Part shown: positions 22,842 through 34,850 of the stretch, in pieces
How positions within the stretch are numbered: the stretch's first letter is position 1
Layout: every line of letters begins with the position of its first letter
Assembly: GCA_963978905.1 (NCBI GenBank)
Contig: OZ022256.1
Coordinates: 38,178,001 to 38,242,000 of the forward strand
Length of the DNA stretch: 64,000 nucleotides
Direction: 5' to 3'
DNA from: Trichostrongylus colubriformis
Lineage: Eukaryota > Nematoda > Chromadorea > Rhabditida > Trichostrongylidae
Notes under the pieces: generated by a model
Told to the model about the DNA's origin: nothing
What the model saw: the letters and a program-made list of their open reading frames with translations, nothing else
Database searches by the model: none
Made by a program: the position numbers and the translations under genes

Positions 22842-24440
22842 TCTGACCAGGGTCAAGCGTGGCGTCGAGGAAAATCATCAAAAAATCGACCCCCGCTCTC
22901 CAGAAAAAAGGGGCCTTCATACTACTCCCACCTTCTACAGGTTTCGCTATTTCGGTGGTGCCCACCCAGCCACTGCAATCCGATGCATCAAGGAAATTAA
23001 GAACCTAAGAGATTAAGAGAAAAGTAAAAAACACTGAGGCCAAACCAAACTGACAAAATAAGAAAAATTAGAACCTGACAAGGTCAGTACTTATATTCCG
23101 CGACAAAGACGTCTGAGACGTATAAGGATCTAACAAAATTCAAGACGGATATTTCGAAACGAAAGCATCGCCGATCATGAGTAATGTGCTAGTCTCTGAT
23201 GACAAAGGAGAAGGTTTAATAGTTATGCAAGCTATGGGGCAGAGATAAAGGATAAAAACAGCTATAGAAATTGGAAACTAAATAGGTGCCATAAAATGCG
23301 CCGCATGCGCACTATCTGAGCAGCACCGCTACCGCAATAACGACGCGGCGAACGCTTGGGGCGCTCTATCTTCTTCATACTAAATTTCGACATTTTTTGA
23401 ATACGTGAAAGTTCATTTAGACTTCACCTTTCGAAGTACTGTGAACTGTTTCTCAATAATTACCTCAGGCCAGTCTATTGGAAGCTTGCTTTCCCTGATG
23501 GTTGCGAGATTTCGATTCGGGTATACAGTCGAGAAAAACTTTGGAAAATCTTGAGGAGTTTCATCTCAAATGGTCATAACCATACTCTATCATATGAGGG
23601 CGGTCTTGTCGTCCGGGTCTGTGAAGTTGTCGCTTCCCGAATACCGCTCAAACTATACAACATCTTCAAAAACTAAGAGATTATTTTCAGGGAAGCCAGT
23701 CGAGGAAAATTTTTTTTGCGAGGTTGCGAGATCTTCCCACGAATCTTAGGAAAAAAGTTCCATTGCGTTTATTGCGCCTGTAGTACCCATCTTCGACTCC
23801 CAGAAGACCAACGAGAGGATGGTTGCCTCGGCTGGTTTGGTTGCGGGATGCGCCATGCATGAGGATTTCGCCCATTCTCAGTGATTAGGAACGCTTTTAC
23901 GATCCGCGTAGTGGCTCGTTAGCACCAGATCAAGTACATGAGATCGTAGTAAAATATGAAAAAAATCCATACCACATAATTTTTCGTTTTCATTGCACAG
24001 TTTCTGAAGTATTCATCCACGGTGCTACCTTTGAATAGATGCCGAGTCCCACGCTTTATCGGTGAGTTTCGGAGGTGTCTCTGTACGTGGGTTCGGTGCC
24101 GGTGGACAATGAAAAGGTTACTGGCTGGCTTCGTTGTGGATCGCGACATGTATGGGGTTTTCCATGATGATTGAGTGAAATTATTTTCGGGATCGATCAT
24201 AGTTATTCAATTCTATCACATCTCCCCTTTCACACTTTGGGCTTTCAGTCTGAGAAATTCCGCCGATCACTGACTACATCAACGATACGACCTCTCTCCC
24301 CTTCCAGCGGGCCAAATAGACCCCCTTGTCGTCTTGACAGAGACTCGACCCTGCCTCTGACTGCTTTTACTCCTCTGTGTTCAGCCCCCACTCACTCTCG
24401 TTCTTATGTACTCTCGTGCTGCTTCCGTAACTATGCTCGT
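22842..24440 (+). repeat. R1 dispersed repeat, copy A
   Basis: Collinear over about 1.5 kb with 27003-28480. Both contain TTCAAAGTACTGTGAACTGTT-like text, a 'CCAGAAGACCAACG' segment and repeated 'TTGTTGTGGAT.GCG.CATGCATGAG' sub-motifs. No transposase or reverse transcriptase motif is visible in either copy, so the class is unknown. ORFs inside are short and not shared between copies. Confidence 0.75.
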
Positions 24441-24569
24441 CTGATTGTCGAGATCAACTCCATTTTATTAAATCACGCAACCAAGCCCATTAAAGGCGCC
24501 ACGTCGCAGTATCAGTGAGAGTTCGTCGATCATTCGCGCCAAGGCTTCAGCCGCCAAGGCTCATCCAAA

Positions 24570-24858
24570 ATGGTGCAAGTTACCAAAACGGCCATGGTAA
24601 GTTTTGCTCCAGAACTTTATATTATTATAGCAGCTCTGAAGGATTCTAGAACTTTTTTGCTTCAAGCCGTACAATGTACTTAACAAATAACACACTTATT
24701 TTTGTTGACTCTTCTGGATTATACCGGATGATTCGTCAGAACACGAGTAAATATTTGAAAAAGCTTTGTAATATCGTGTTCTTCGGAAGGCACCACTTCA
24801 CTACACACGTCAACCCGTATAAAAAGGAAATCATTTCGGTGCACATGCAGCTGTTCAG
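24570..24858 (+). CDS. possible first and second exons, unknown product
   Basis: ATG at 24570 in good context (CCAAAATGG) opens MVQVTKTAM and meets a perfect donor ATG/GTAAGT at 24597. A second block, 24740-24858, follows GATTCGTCAG and stays open in the required phase (NTSKYLKKLCNIVFFGRHH ...) up to TTCAG/GTGGAT. The first exon is persuasive; the second is plausible. Confidence 0.4.
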
Positions 24859-25188
24859 GTGGATATGGTGATGATAGATAGACACAGGGCTGTACGTGGG
24901 TGAAGAGGTGGAAATCTAGATTCGCACCCAATTACGTTCAAGGCAAGCCATGGGGTATGAGGACGATACAAGGACATGAGTGAGCAACGTTTCAACAAGG
25001 TTTTCAATATGATTGCATAATGTTCAAAAGGGCCGCTATGTATAGTGAAGTATATCTTTGTGTCAACTTATACCTGGCTACTCAAGAGCGCTGCGTTATT
25101 GAAACTGTCTTAAATCTTGAGCGGTACTCGAACACTTGCATATCTTCATTCCTTTTACATGAATTGTGACTGACACGGCTACTACTAA

Positions 25189-25319
25189 TTAGGATTGTAT
25201 TAGTTTTACTTGGAAACTGCTGCGCTTCACCCCAACGCCCAGTGAAGAACCCTCACTGCATGAAATGGCTTTTAGTCTGAATTTTGTTGAGCACTCAGAG
25301 ACATGGGGTATTGGCGGCG
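25189..25319 (-). CDS. possible terminal exon, minus strand
   Basis: The acceptor ACAGATGTTTCAG (minus strand) is followed by 131 nt open to TAA. It reads PPIPHVSECSTKFRLKAISC and ends SSFQVKLIQS. Strong acceptor and protein-like text; the family is not recognised and no upstream exon was found. Confidence 0.45.
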
Positions 25320-26033
25320 CTGAAACATCTGTTTTATAGTTACGAGTGGATTTCAGAGAGCGAAATTTGACCGCTACTAGTGTCAAATTTCGCATTATTC
25401 AACACGCCATAAACGAATATGATGTGAGAGAGAGAACGTGTCGGAAAAGAGAAAGTAAGAAGCAATAACATTGTGGTGTAGGATTAGAAGACTTTTTAAT
25501 GGCCCCATCTTTGCGAATGCTGCGAGGGCAGAAGAATTGGCTAACATGTTAGCAAAGCATGAGAAAACATGTGTTGCTGTCTCTACCATCCCTCTACGTA
25601 TACCATGCGCAGACATACTGGACTGATATAGTGAAATACAAGATTCCCGGCTCCTCTTATCGGGGCCAAGTTTGCGGAGTTTCATTTGTTTTGTGCTCAA
25701 AAGCGGAGAGAGGTTAAATTTTGTCGTTTCTTAAACACAAGAATAGAGGCCATCAATTCGACGGTAAGGAAAAGACGAAGCAACATTATTGAAAGCCTCA
25801 GGAAGCTATGCTGATCTTATTGTGGAATTTTGCAGGAAACGTAATCTGTGGCTTTGCAGCTGAAGTACCATTTAGAATCACTTGATTCTGTAATGTGTAG
25901 CGCAGCCCACAGCGCGTGACCCTTTCACTACTAAGAGGGGGGGAGGAGGAGTGTCGCAATCTGAGGAACCTGTTTTTTTTTCAATTCACATATGGTTTAT
26001 CAATCAGAAAATGAACAATGTTTCTTATTACAG

Positions 26034-26171
26034 CTTTTGGCTGCATCCCTTTCACGTATCGCCCTTGCTGCATGTGAGCCAGACGACCCTGTCAGTCAAC
26101 CCCCCGATGAATATTTTAGGCTTCTTCATTTCGTTTCAATCAGACTCAATAATTCAATTTCTCTTTTCTAG
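26034..26171 (+). CDS. possible terminal exon with poly(A) signal
   Basis: The acceptor TTTCTTATTACAG leads into a 45-codon open block in phase 0 reading LLAASLSRIALAACEPDDPV and then SQPPDEYFRLLHF, ending TAG. AATAAA occurs at 26268-26273. It could be the end of the gene that starts at 24570, but intermediate exons were not found. Confidence 0.45.
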   Translation, partial: LLAASLSRIALAACEPDDPVSQPPDEYFRLLHFVSIRLNNSISLF

Positions 26172-26267
26172 ATATTAAGCATACATCAGTCTAATAGCGG
26201 TCGTCACTCAAAAGGCATGAGAACTTGTTTTGATCACTTCTGTACCGTATTCATTCCATGAAAACCA

Positions 26268-26273
26268 AATAAA
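26268..26273 (+). promoter_or_regulatory. polyadenylation signal AATAAA
   Basis: Perfect hexamer 97 bases after the TAG of the candidate exon. Confidence 0.4.
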
Positions 26274-27002
26274 AAATGAAATCGCCTATCTACCGAGCAC
26301 ATCTACCATGTATTTACTTGTGTGAGGTGATGCGCCTTTTTGGAAAGACTCTGCTGATAGGGATCTCGGATTAGCGAGTTTATTTTTTATAAGTATTCAT
26401 TTTGGAGGGATGCACACCTCTCGGAGCTACCCCTTATTTCCAAATGGTGTGCGTTTCGTTTAAAAATTTAACTTAAAAAACCTCAAAACTTTTTACAACG
26501 GCGCATGAGTTCAAATTTATTTGTTGAAATATCATGACAAGCAGATCATAATAGTTTGTGGACCCTGCCAAAATATTTACATGTCTTACGGCTGTGGCTT
26601 GACTCTCCTCTTTTCTGCCTTAACACGACTTTCTGTATAGATGCAAACGAATCCGCCTCCTCGTTCTCAAAAATCCTTTCTCTCGAGTGTTCTCACCCTC
26701 ATTCCGATCATGCTATCATACTTTCACTCATTCAGCTTTTATCCACAAGATAGAAACAAACGAAAATAATCGTGGATTTCTCTTGAACGACATATAATAT
26801 ATTTCTTCATATTACACTATAAAAAACGCGAAACTGCTTCCACACGTGTTTTCTTTGCACAAAGGAGTCCTAAAAAAGCAAAGCGAGTGGATGAGCAGTG
26901 TGGAAAACGGTATAAAATTAACCGGTCACACAAACGAGGGAGAATACCTCCGCGGAAGATTCGCACCATTGGAATCCCCTACTTAGCTCCGAAGAGTGGG
27001 TT

Positions 27003-28480
27003 CGATCAACCAAGCAGGATCAAGAGTGGCGTCGAAGAAAATTTTCAAAAAATACGACCACCATACAAAAGGAAGATTCCATACAACCCCACCCCCCTCC
27101 TCTCAGGTCCACTATTTCTGGGGTTTCTACCGAGCCAGTGCGATCCACTAAGGAAATAGAGAGCCTACGATAAAAAAATTTTAAGCCCAAACTCGTGACA
27201 AAATGAGAGAGTTAAGAACCTGACAGAGCTTAGTATTCATGCTCCAAAACGAAAGCGTCTAAGATAAGAACCTAACAAATTCTATCCTTATTTTTCGAAA
27301 CGAAAACGTTGCCGACCATCAATAATGTGCTCGCCCTCTGATAACAAATGAGAAGGCTCAGAAGTCATGCGTATCTTATGGCAGGGATAAAGGATGAAAA
27401 ACAAGTATAGAGAGGTAAAAACTAATTAGGAGCGATGTAATACGCTCCACTGCGCCCCATCTAATCGCCGCGTCGGTAGCGACGCGGTGATAAGATGGGG
27501 CGCGATATATTCTCCATACTAAATTTGGGTTTTCTTGAATACTTGAGACATTACACAGACTCCACCTTTCAAAGTACTGTGAACTGTTTTCTTAATAACA
27601 TTCTAGACAATCTATTCGCCGCCTGATTCCCTGATAAATAGTTGCATAGTTCTCGATATGGGTACCCAGTCGAGGAGAAACTTCGGTGTTTCGCTCTGAA
27701 TGGTGATGATTTACTACAAACGCAATCATGTGAGTGCGGGCATGTTGTCCGGGGTCTGCGATGTTGCCGCTTCCAAATGACTACCTGAACTATGCCATAT
27801 CTCCAGAATGAAAGAAGTTATTTTGAGGAAAACCAGTCGAGGGAAATCTGTTCCGTCGAAGTTGCGAAATCTTTGAACGAATCCTTGGGAAAAATGTTCT
27901 GTTGCGTCCACTACGCATCCCTGCTCTCAGAAGACCAACGGGAGAGTAGTTGGCCTCGGCTAGCCTCGTTGTGGAATGCGCCATGCAAAAGGATTTTCTT
28001 TCCTTTCTCGAATGCTTTTTCGGTCCTCACGGTGGCTTGCCAGCCTCACTTCATGTGCTTTCGATTGTAGTAGGATATGGAAGAAGCCCACAACAGCTAA
28101 ATTTTTGTTTTCATCCCATAGTTCCTGAAGTATTCATCTACGGTGGTACCCGTAGATAGATATCGCTTCCCATAGTTATTCGGTGAATTTCGGAGGTGTC
28201 TCTGTACTGCCAGCGGACCAGGTAAAGGGTTAATGGCATTGGCTGACTTTGTTGTGGATAGCGCCATGCATGAGATTTCCATGATATTAAGTTAAAATAG
28301 TTTCGGGTTCGGACCCAGTTAGTCAGTTCTATCACATCTCCTCCTTTACACTTTGAACTCTTAGCCTGAGAAATTCCGTTGATCACTGCCTACCCCAACC
28401 CACCCTCCTCCCCTCCCAGCTGACCAAAGACGTCCCCAACCCTGTCTGGGATTCCTCGACGGAGGCTTGACCGAGTTGCC
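27003..28480 (+). repeat. R1 dispersed repeat, copy B
   Basis: Second long copy, same orientation as copy A, roughly three quarters alike throughout. It contains a strong hairpin at 27452-27503 that copy A lacks. Confidence 0.75.
27452..27503. repeat. stable hairpin inside R1 copy B
   Basis: GCGCCCCATCT.AATCGCCGCGTCG faces CGACGCGGTGATA.AGATGGGGCGC across a four-base GTAG loop, about 23 pairs. Confidence 0.8.
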
Positions 28481-28689
28481 TTGATATGATGTCCTATGAT
28501 ATCCATCCACGAATCTCCTTCACAGAGGAGCTTTTCTTGCTGAAGGATCTCATGCCGTTAGGTGGCAAGGCTACGTGGCGCTTCCCCAGGTGGTGGATAG
28601 GGGGTTAATCGCGGGCCAAAAGCCACCATGTACTTGTGCTAAGACGCAGGTGAATTCAGGGATGGATTCCCTGTTTCTGCTGTACTGGA

Positions 28690-29225
28690 CTGATTCATAC
28701 CCTGTGCAGACGTTTCTTACATACGTGTGGAGGCGTTCTGCATGCCGCGGTTGATCTCTTGCATTCGGTCCAGCTAAAAGCTTCCGTCACAACGACTGTG
28801 GTGTACATGGGAGGCCGTCCGAGATAGCTCCCAATAAATATTTGGTCGTGGCAAGAATAATGGCCGTTTTGAAGCAAATAATTTTAAGTATCATCATTCG
28901 CTTCGAAGTGTTGCTTTTCAACAGAAATAACGACCAAAGGAATCGACGCATTTCTGTCAATGGGAAGGCAGTTTAGATGTTTTGGCAGCATACGATTCTG
29001 GAGTGCCGGAATCGACAAAATCGTTGGATGCCTTTTTTTATTGATCTTTCAAGTTATAAATTCCATTTTGGAATTTGTCAAACCACCTACGCATGGTGAG
29101 CTTCGCGCCCATGCGTTGGTGATATTCCTAGCTGCTTCCGCAGCATTACTGCCGAATTTTAACATGTGAAGCATGATTAGCCGGATTTCGCGTCTTGACA
29201 ACATCGCGAGCGACCCAAAATCGTA
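28690..29225 (-). pseudogene. mariner transposase remnant (N-terminal region)
   Basis: Minus strand from about 29205 reads SRREIRLIMLHMLKFGSNAA, then EAARNI, the usual mariner helix-turn-helix opening. One frame later it reads RRWFDKFQNGIYNLKDQ. Further downstream only scattered matches remain, such as LDRMQEINRGMQN. Several stops and frame changes are present, and I could not define terminal repeats. Confidence 0.6.
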
Positions 29226-29334
29226 GAAGAAAAGGTGACAAAGAAACGGAAAAGTTATCGCGATGGCTTTAAATACATGCTCCCAAACTATATATTGATT
29301 TACTATAGTTGCTCAAAATTATTCAATGAATTTG

Positions 29335-29565
29335 TCGCTTTCCAATAACTACTTGAGCTATGTTATTTCTCCAATATGAAGGAAGTTATTTCGAAGGAAG
29401 CCGGTAGGAGGAAGAATTTTTTCATTGGCGTGGCGAGATCTTTCCACGAATCTTTGGAAGGAACCATCCACTGCCCAAACTGCCTATAGTACACATCATT
29501 TGCTCTCAAAGGTCCAATAGGATAGCAGCAGCATTGGCCGGCTTTGCTGCGGGACGCGCCATGCA
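29335..29565 (+). repeat. R1 dispersed repeat, internal fragment
   Basis: Corresponds to about 23630-23870 of copy A (GAAGTTATTT...GAAG.CAGT..GAGG, then CTCCCAGAAGACCAACG-like text and GCGGGACGCGCCATGCA). It ends where the RTE sequence begins. Confidence 0.6.
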
Positions 29566-29569
29566 CCTC

Positions 29570-30935
29570 TGGCTCGACTCTTCAAGCGCTGCCTACCGGA
29601 ATGCAAGGTATCCACCTCGTGGAAAACCAGTAGGAGTGCTGCTGATAAAAAAGGAGATCCACACGACATTGGCAATTATCGTCCAATCTGCCTGCTGTAT
29701 GGAGTCTACAAACTTTTCACTCGAGTCATCCGGATACGATTCGCAGAACTTCAGATAAAAGACAGCCATGCGAGCAAGCAGGGTCTCGGAGAGTGTTTAG
29801 CACAATCGATTTCATCCATACAGGTACTAGGCTGAATGAAGTGTCACGAGAGTACAAGATACCGTTATGTCACATTCATCGATTTGAACAAAGTCTTCAA
29901 CCCCGCTAAAAAAAGCGGTTATCGAAACGCTAAAAAACCAGGGCATACCCACACAGTACAAAAGAATACTTCGTGAGCTCTCTAGCAAATTTACTACCAG
30001 AATTCCACCATTCTACAATGAGATCATCATCAACGTGGACGGAGGGGTTCGACAAGGCAACATCATTTCGCCTTTTTCAGCGCCGCTCTTGAGAACGTCA
30101 TGCTTCAACATGAATGGGAAGGCATGTGAGTGAAGAGCGATGGTCAGCTTCTGCATCACCTCCGCTTCGCTGACGACATCGTGCTCTAACGCCGACAGTC
30201 CACACGCAGAGCGAATGCTAGCCAACTCCGGTTGCGAGTGTGCAAAAATCGGTTCGCAGTTGGGCCTAACAAAGACGACATTCATGAAGAACGGGCTGTT
30301 ACCTAATGCCTCATTCACGCTCGACGGAACGAGCATCACTGAATGCTTCAGCTATGTGTACCTAGTATGGGAAGTTAATATGATTAGTGGCATAGAAATA
30401 TCATTTTGAGCACCAGAGCTGGGCAGGAGGAAAAGAGCGGCTTGGGCTGCCTTCCAGACCATCGAGGGAGTAGTGAAGAAGACTAAGAACATTGCGTTTC
30501 CCACCTATCTCTTCGATTCTGCTGTCCCTCATGCCCTGACATGTGCCTCAGAGTCTTGGACCCTACGTAATCAGGAATAGCATGCGGTGGGCGTCATTCA
30601 TCGCGTCATCGAAAGGACGACGCTCGGATTACCCCGAACATGCAAGTGCAGAGGGATATCCGCAGTTCGGAATCCCGTTGACGATCGAGATTATGGGCGC
30701 TGCCGTATTTGCTAAGGAATCGAAGATTACATGGGTCAGGCACGTCATACTATATCGCGATGACTGTAGGAACAGAGCGGTTAATGACTGGATTCCTCGG
30801 GACGTCAGGCGAACACCTGAACAATTGCCGGTCCCATGACTACCATTGTTCATGACATGGACGAGTGGAGAAGTTGCTGGCCGTCTCAGAACTCTCGATG
30901 AGCAACGGAACGACGAGTGATTCAGGTTATGATCT
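29570..30935 (+). pseudogene. RTE-type non-LTR retrotransposon, 5'-truncated reverse transcriptase
   Basis: The first recognisable block is GDPHDIGNYRPICLLYGVYK at about 29655-29715, the start of the RTE reverse-transcriptase domain. The catalytic box HLRFADDIVL lies at about 30155-30187. The C-terminal signature (HVILYRDD.. then NDWIPRDVRRTP) is at about 30740-30815. At least four frame changes and several stops separate these. There is no endonuclease; the 5' end is cut at the R1 junction. Confidence 0.85.
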
Positions 30936-30939
30936 CTAT

Positions 30940-31915
30940 AGATACATAGTGTCGTCGTGTCGATAGCCCATTGATGTGAATCGAACAGTAAAATATGTGG
31001 AATAAGCCCTCGAGAGCTTGGAAAAGTACACTTCATCAAACGAATCCCCTCATAAATCAAACAACACAAACGAAGGGCACGGCTTTGCCATCCATATCTT
31101 TATTTTGTGTTGCCAATCTACCGCTGTGGTTCCAAAAACACTATTGTGCTAAATATTCTTATAAGGACCCTCTCCAATTGCGGCCCTTCCATCTGGTTAA
31201 CCAGGATACCACTTCCTTAATGTTAAGTCTAAGTCAGTGCTTGTCCCGGAATTCAAGTGGCACGCTAGAATCCGAAGAGGGATTAAGTGGTAAGGCTCGG
31301 GTAGGTTCTGGGTGGTCACTCAAAGTGATCATCGTAACGTGCTTTCATTCTGCTGCCTTTGATTTTTTTCAAAAACAGCTGAATGTCCAGGGATCCAGAG
31401 CGATGTAGCTAATGAAAAGTACTACACTTTATTGGGACTGTCTTTCACCTCCCGCTCTACCCAATTCTTTTTTGATTGTTTGTCAGGAAACTTCTGAACT
31501 AAAGAGTAAATCAACGCGAAATAGTGAGCGCCGTCCACTTTGCATGAAACTCTCCACTTCAAACTACATATGTATTAGTATGGATGAGTCATTTCAAGTT
31601 GCTTCCTCCTGATTCCTTTGTGATTCACCCTCGGTTTTATCTCGTGTGATGTTACTTATAGTATCACATAACTGTTGTATAATTTTGCACTTTTTCGTTT
31701 TTACTATACATATATTTCACATTCTCAGAATCTATATCACATTTTCTACTGTTTCAATTACTTACTATTTCTTCCTTACTCTTTTCGATACGACATGTAG
31801 GACAGGCGTGAATGTGTCTCTTTTAATACAGTGTATACATCACATAACACCAAGAACAGGTTTCATTCATAAATAGCATATTACAGTAGCGCTAGTGAAT
31901 GACTTGCACCACCCA
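30940..31915. other. no supported gene; AT-rich
   Basis: The plus ORF at 30995-31408 (137 codons) starts beside the RTE tail and has no recognisable domain or splice pattern. 31620-31880 is AT-rich with hydrophobic ORFs from low complexity. Confidence 0.35.
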
Positions 31916-31920
31916 TTAAG

Positions 31921-32163
31921 GGGGGTGGGGTCCACGAAGTCGAATTTCCGCGCGGCCGCGCGCGATGAGCGGCACGGCGGGTACGAGTGCCAGTGGCAGG
32001 GCATGGCAGCCTTCAAGCGAGACAGTGTGGCATGAGTGGAAAGCGCAGACTTGACGCAGTCACGCTCGGCTGTTTTCCCACGGGCAATCGATACGGCGAG
32101 TCGTATGGGGGCGCCGCGAGTGCACCGCCGCGAAGCGGAAATTCGACCTTGTGGACCTCACCC
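31921..32163. repeat. GC-rich inverted-repeat segment
   Basis: GTGGGGTCCACGAAGTCGAATTTCCGCG at 31926 faces GCGGAAATTCGACCTTGTGGACCTCACCC at about 32135-32163. The enclosed DNA is GC-rich (GCGCGGCCGCGCGCG). It abuts a fragment of the TTAA MITE family. Confidence 0.7.
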
Positions 32164-32246
32164 GCTGAGATATAGCTCCGCAAGTTCTCGGCCGAGTTGG
32201 CGGGGTCTCAGAGTAAATGCCCGCCCGGTCATCCGCCGCGGGTACC
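32161..32246 (+). repeat. TTAA-family MITE, internal fragment
   Basis: GCTGAGATATAGCTCCGCAAG through GTAAATGCCCGCCCGGTC and GCCGCGGGT matches the inner arm of the copies at 12.5, 18.7 and 59.3 kb. Both outer ends are absent. The CR1/Jockey-like element begins just downstream. Confidence 0.65.
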
Positions 32247-32474
32247 ATACTCCAATACTGATCCAAGCTCTCAAGCTCTTGTAGCTTGTAGCTTTGTAAG
32301 CTCTCAAAAGTAGCGTGGGTCCGTAGACTTAATTGCCTTGAACAACAAGTACACTCTCTGTTCTGCCCTAGTGGCCAAATTTTTTAAATGTTCCTCAAAT
32401 TTCAATTTCGAATCGACAAGGAAACCCAAATCCCTCACTACATCTGCCGTGTCGAGAAGCGTTTGACCAATTCG

Positions 32475-34592
32475 TTACTGTCTCCTAAGATTAGATTCAC
32501 CTAAATGCAGTACTTTAGTTTTGCTGATAAAAAGCGGAAGCTTATTGGTATTAGACCAAAAAACAATGGCATCAATCGCCTTCTGTAACCCAGAATCTTC
32601 AGTGGACTCAACTGGATAGTAAACCTTCAAATCATCTGCAAACATTTTGATCTTAACCCCAAGTTTCTCGCTTCTATGTGGCAAGTCGAATGTGTATATG
32701 TTGAATAGTATGGGGGACAATACACTACCTTGTGGGACTCCACTGGGAGCCTGTTTAGTGGAGGAGAAAGTCCCATTAACCTTCACTTGGAAAGAGCGTC
32801 GCTTCAAAAATTCATCTAACCATTTGATAATTCTACTGTGAATACCAATTTGGGTGAGTTTACCTATTAAAATGGAGTGGTCCACCTTATCAAAAGCTTT
32901 CTCAAAGTCGAAGTATATAACATCTACATTCTTCTTTCATCTAGTTTCGAAGTCCAATCATTTAACGCTTCCAACATCAGCGTTACCGTGGAATTTTTTT
33001 GTTCTGAACCCGTGTTGATGGTTGGATATAATGGAATTAGACTCTAAATGGTTAATCATGGTTCCTTTAACTATTTTTTCAAGAAGTCTACAGAACAGCG
33101 ATGTTATAGACTGGCCTATAGTTACCAGTATCGCAGTGGGGTGGCTTTTTCTTAATTGGTATAACGTAGGCATGCCTCCAGCTGTCAGGGACGTAGGCTT
33201 GAAAAAACATCAGGTTGAACAGGAACTCAAGGGGGAATGAGATAATACCTGCTGTCTTCTTAATGAAACAGCAAGGTGTATCATCTGGGTGAGAGAGGCA
33301 CTACTTCCCCATTTAACAATCAGCTAAAGTATTTGTTGGCGACTAAACCAAACAGAATCTCCCATTGAAGCAATATTATCCGTGCATGACTCTGGAAATG
33401 AGTCACTACTACCATTCACATAAACTTTCTCAAAGACGTTTGCTAGTACCTCAGCTTTATCTACATCTGACACAACTACAGTCCCGTTTTGGTCTCTTAG
33501 TACACTACTCCTTCCTTCCTATGGATTCGAAAGTTCATAAACTTGTAAAAAGCCAACTTATTCTTAGACCTCATGACTTTTCTCTCTACAAACGTGTTGT
33601 ACTTTTTACTTTCTTTCAAACCCAGCTGAGACAAGTTTGAATTTCTGCCAGTCTCCTTCCTGATTTGAGGCTACAGCATTCTTATATGCCTTTATTTTTG
33701 CATTGTATGTGGCGGCAGCAAGGTGAAGTGGTAGTTGCGGCCAGTTGATAGATGATTTACGAAGGGGGACCAAAAGAGTGATACAATGTTTCAAGATAAA
33801 AACAAACATCTCATACATTTAGCCTACATCCCTACAACTATGAAAGGACCCTATCCAGTCAATCCCACTGAGGTAGGCGTTTATCGCTTTATAGTCAACT
33901 TTCTATAATCGAGACTAAATGCAAACTTATGCCGTTCGAATAAGCCTGCGAGGCCAAATGCTATCGAGGCGTGATCGCTATTGCCCCCTGGTGCAGTGAA
34001 TGAAGTGTTTTTGATGACTTTAAGTTTATTGCAAAATAGTAAATCGAGGCTGTGATCCCCTCTCGTTTTGAATCTGACTAACTGAGTGTAATGGTGGGTA
34101 CCCATCATATCAATCAGTGACTTCTCAAGTCGGAGCACGAGGAGGACAAGTACTCCAATCGATGTCTGGGTGATTGAAGTCTCCCATGAGGAGCGAAAAC
34201 TTATCAAGGAGAAATCACTGACACTTTTTATCAGTTGCTCATTGTGCACTGAATTGCATCTAGGGGACCTGTAAACTAATATAATTCGATAGATGTCATC
34301 AATTAAGTACAAGTCACGGGACAAATCTCGTAAGCCTTAGGTACACTCTCATGGAAAACAAGGCTCGGGTAAAGTTTGTTTTTACCATCAGTGTTACTCC
34401 TCCCCCTTTTATTTGGAGTCTATCGCATCTAAATGACTCGTACATAGCACAGACCTCTCCTAGAAAAGGTTCCAGCTTGCATCTCGGCTTCAACCATGTT
34501 TTCGTTAGAGCTACGATATCATAGTCAAGTAAGGGAAGCGAATATACAAGACTTTGAGCATTCCTCCTTAGCGAGCGAATATTACTCAACAA
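32475..34592 (-). pseudogene. ORF2: endonuclease plus reverse transcriptase, frameshifted
   Basis: The endonuclease starts near 34590 (NIRSLRRNAQSLVYSLP, then DYDIVALTKTWLKP). The metal-site motif MGDFNHPDIDW is at about 34160-34190 in another frame, and the closing motif GGNSDHASI is near 33985. The reverse transcriptase has CRLLEKIVKG and NHQHGFRTKKF (about 32990-33120), SGVPQGSVLSPILFN (about 32730) and the catalytic box MFADDLKVYY (about 32635). At least three frame changes are present. The order and motifs are those of the CR1/Jockey group. Confidence 0.85.
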
Positions 34593-34850
34593 ACATCGCT
34601 TCTCATTACCTGAGTTCCGAGGAGCAGCTAAGCATTTCCCGCAGGATGAATTGTGGAGGGAGCACAGTTACCGACACTATCAGCAGTTACAGAAATGATT
34701 GAACTGGCATTATAAAGTGAAATCTCGCTCAAATTGTTGGAGGAATTAGGCACAAGAGATGAAGGCACAGCAATAGCAGTAGGTTTAGAGTTGAGATCTA
34801 CAGGATTCATATCGACATTCGTTTTGTCATTACAATTCGCGACTTGCTTA

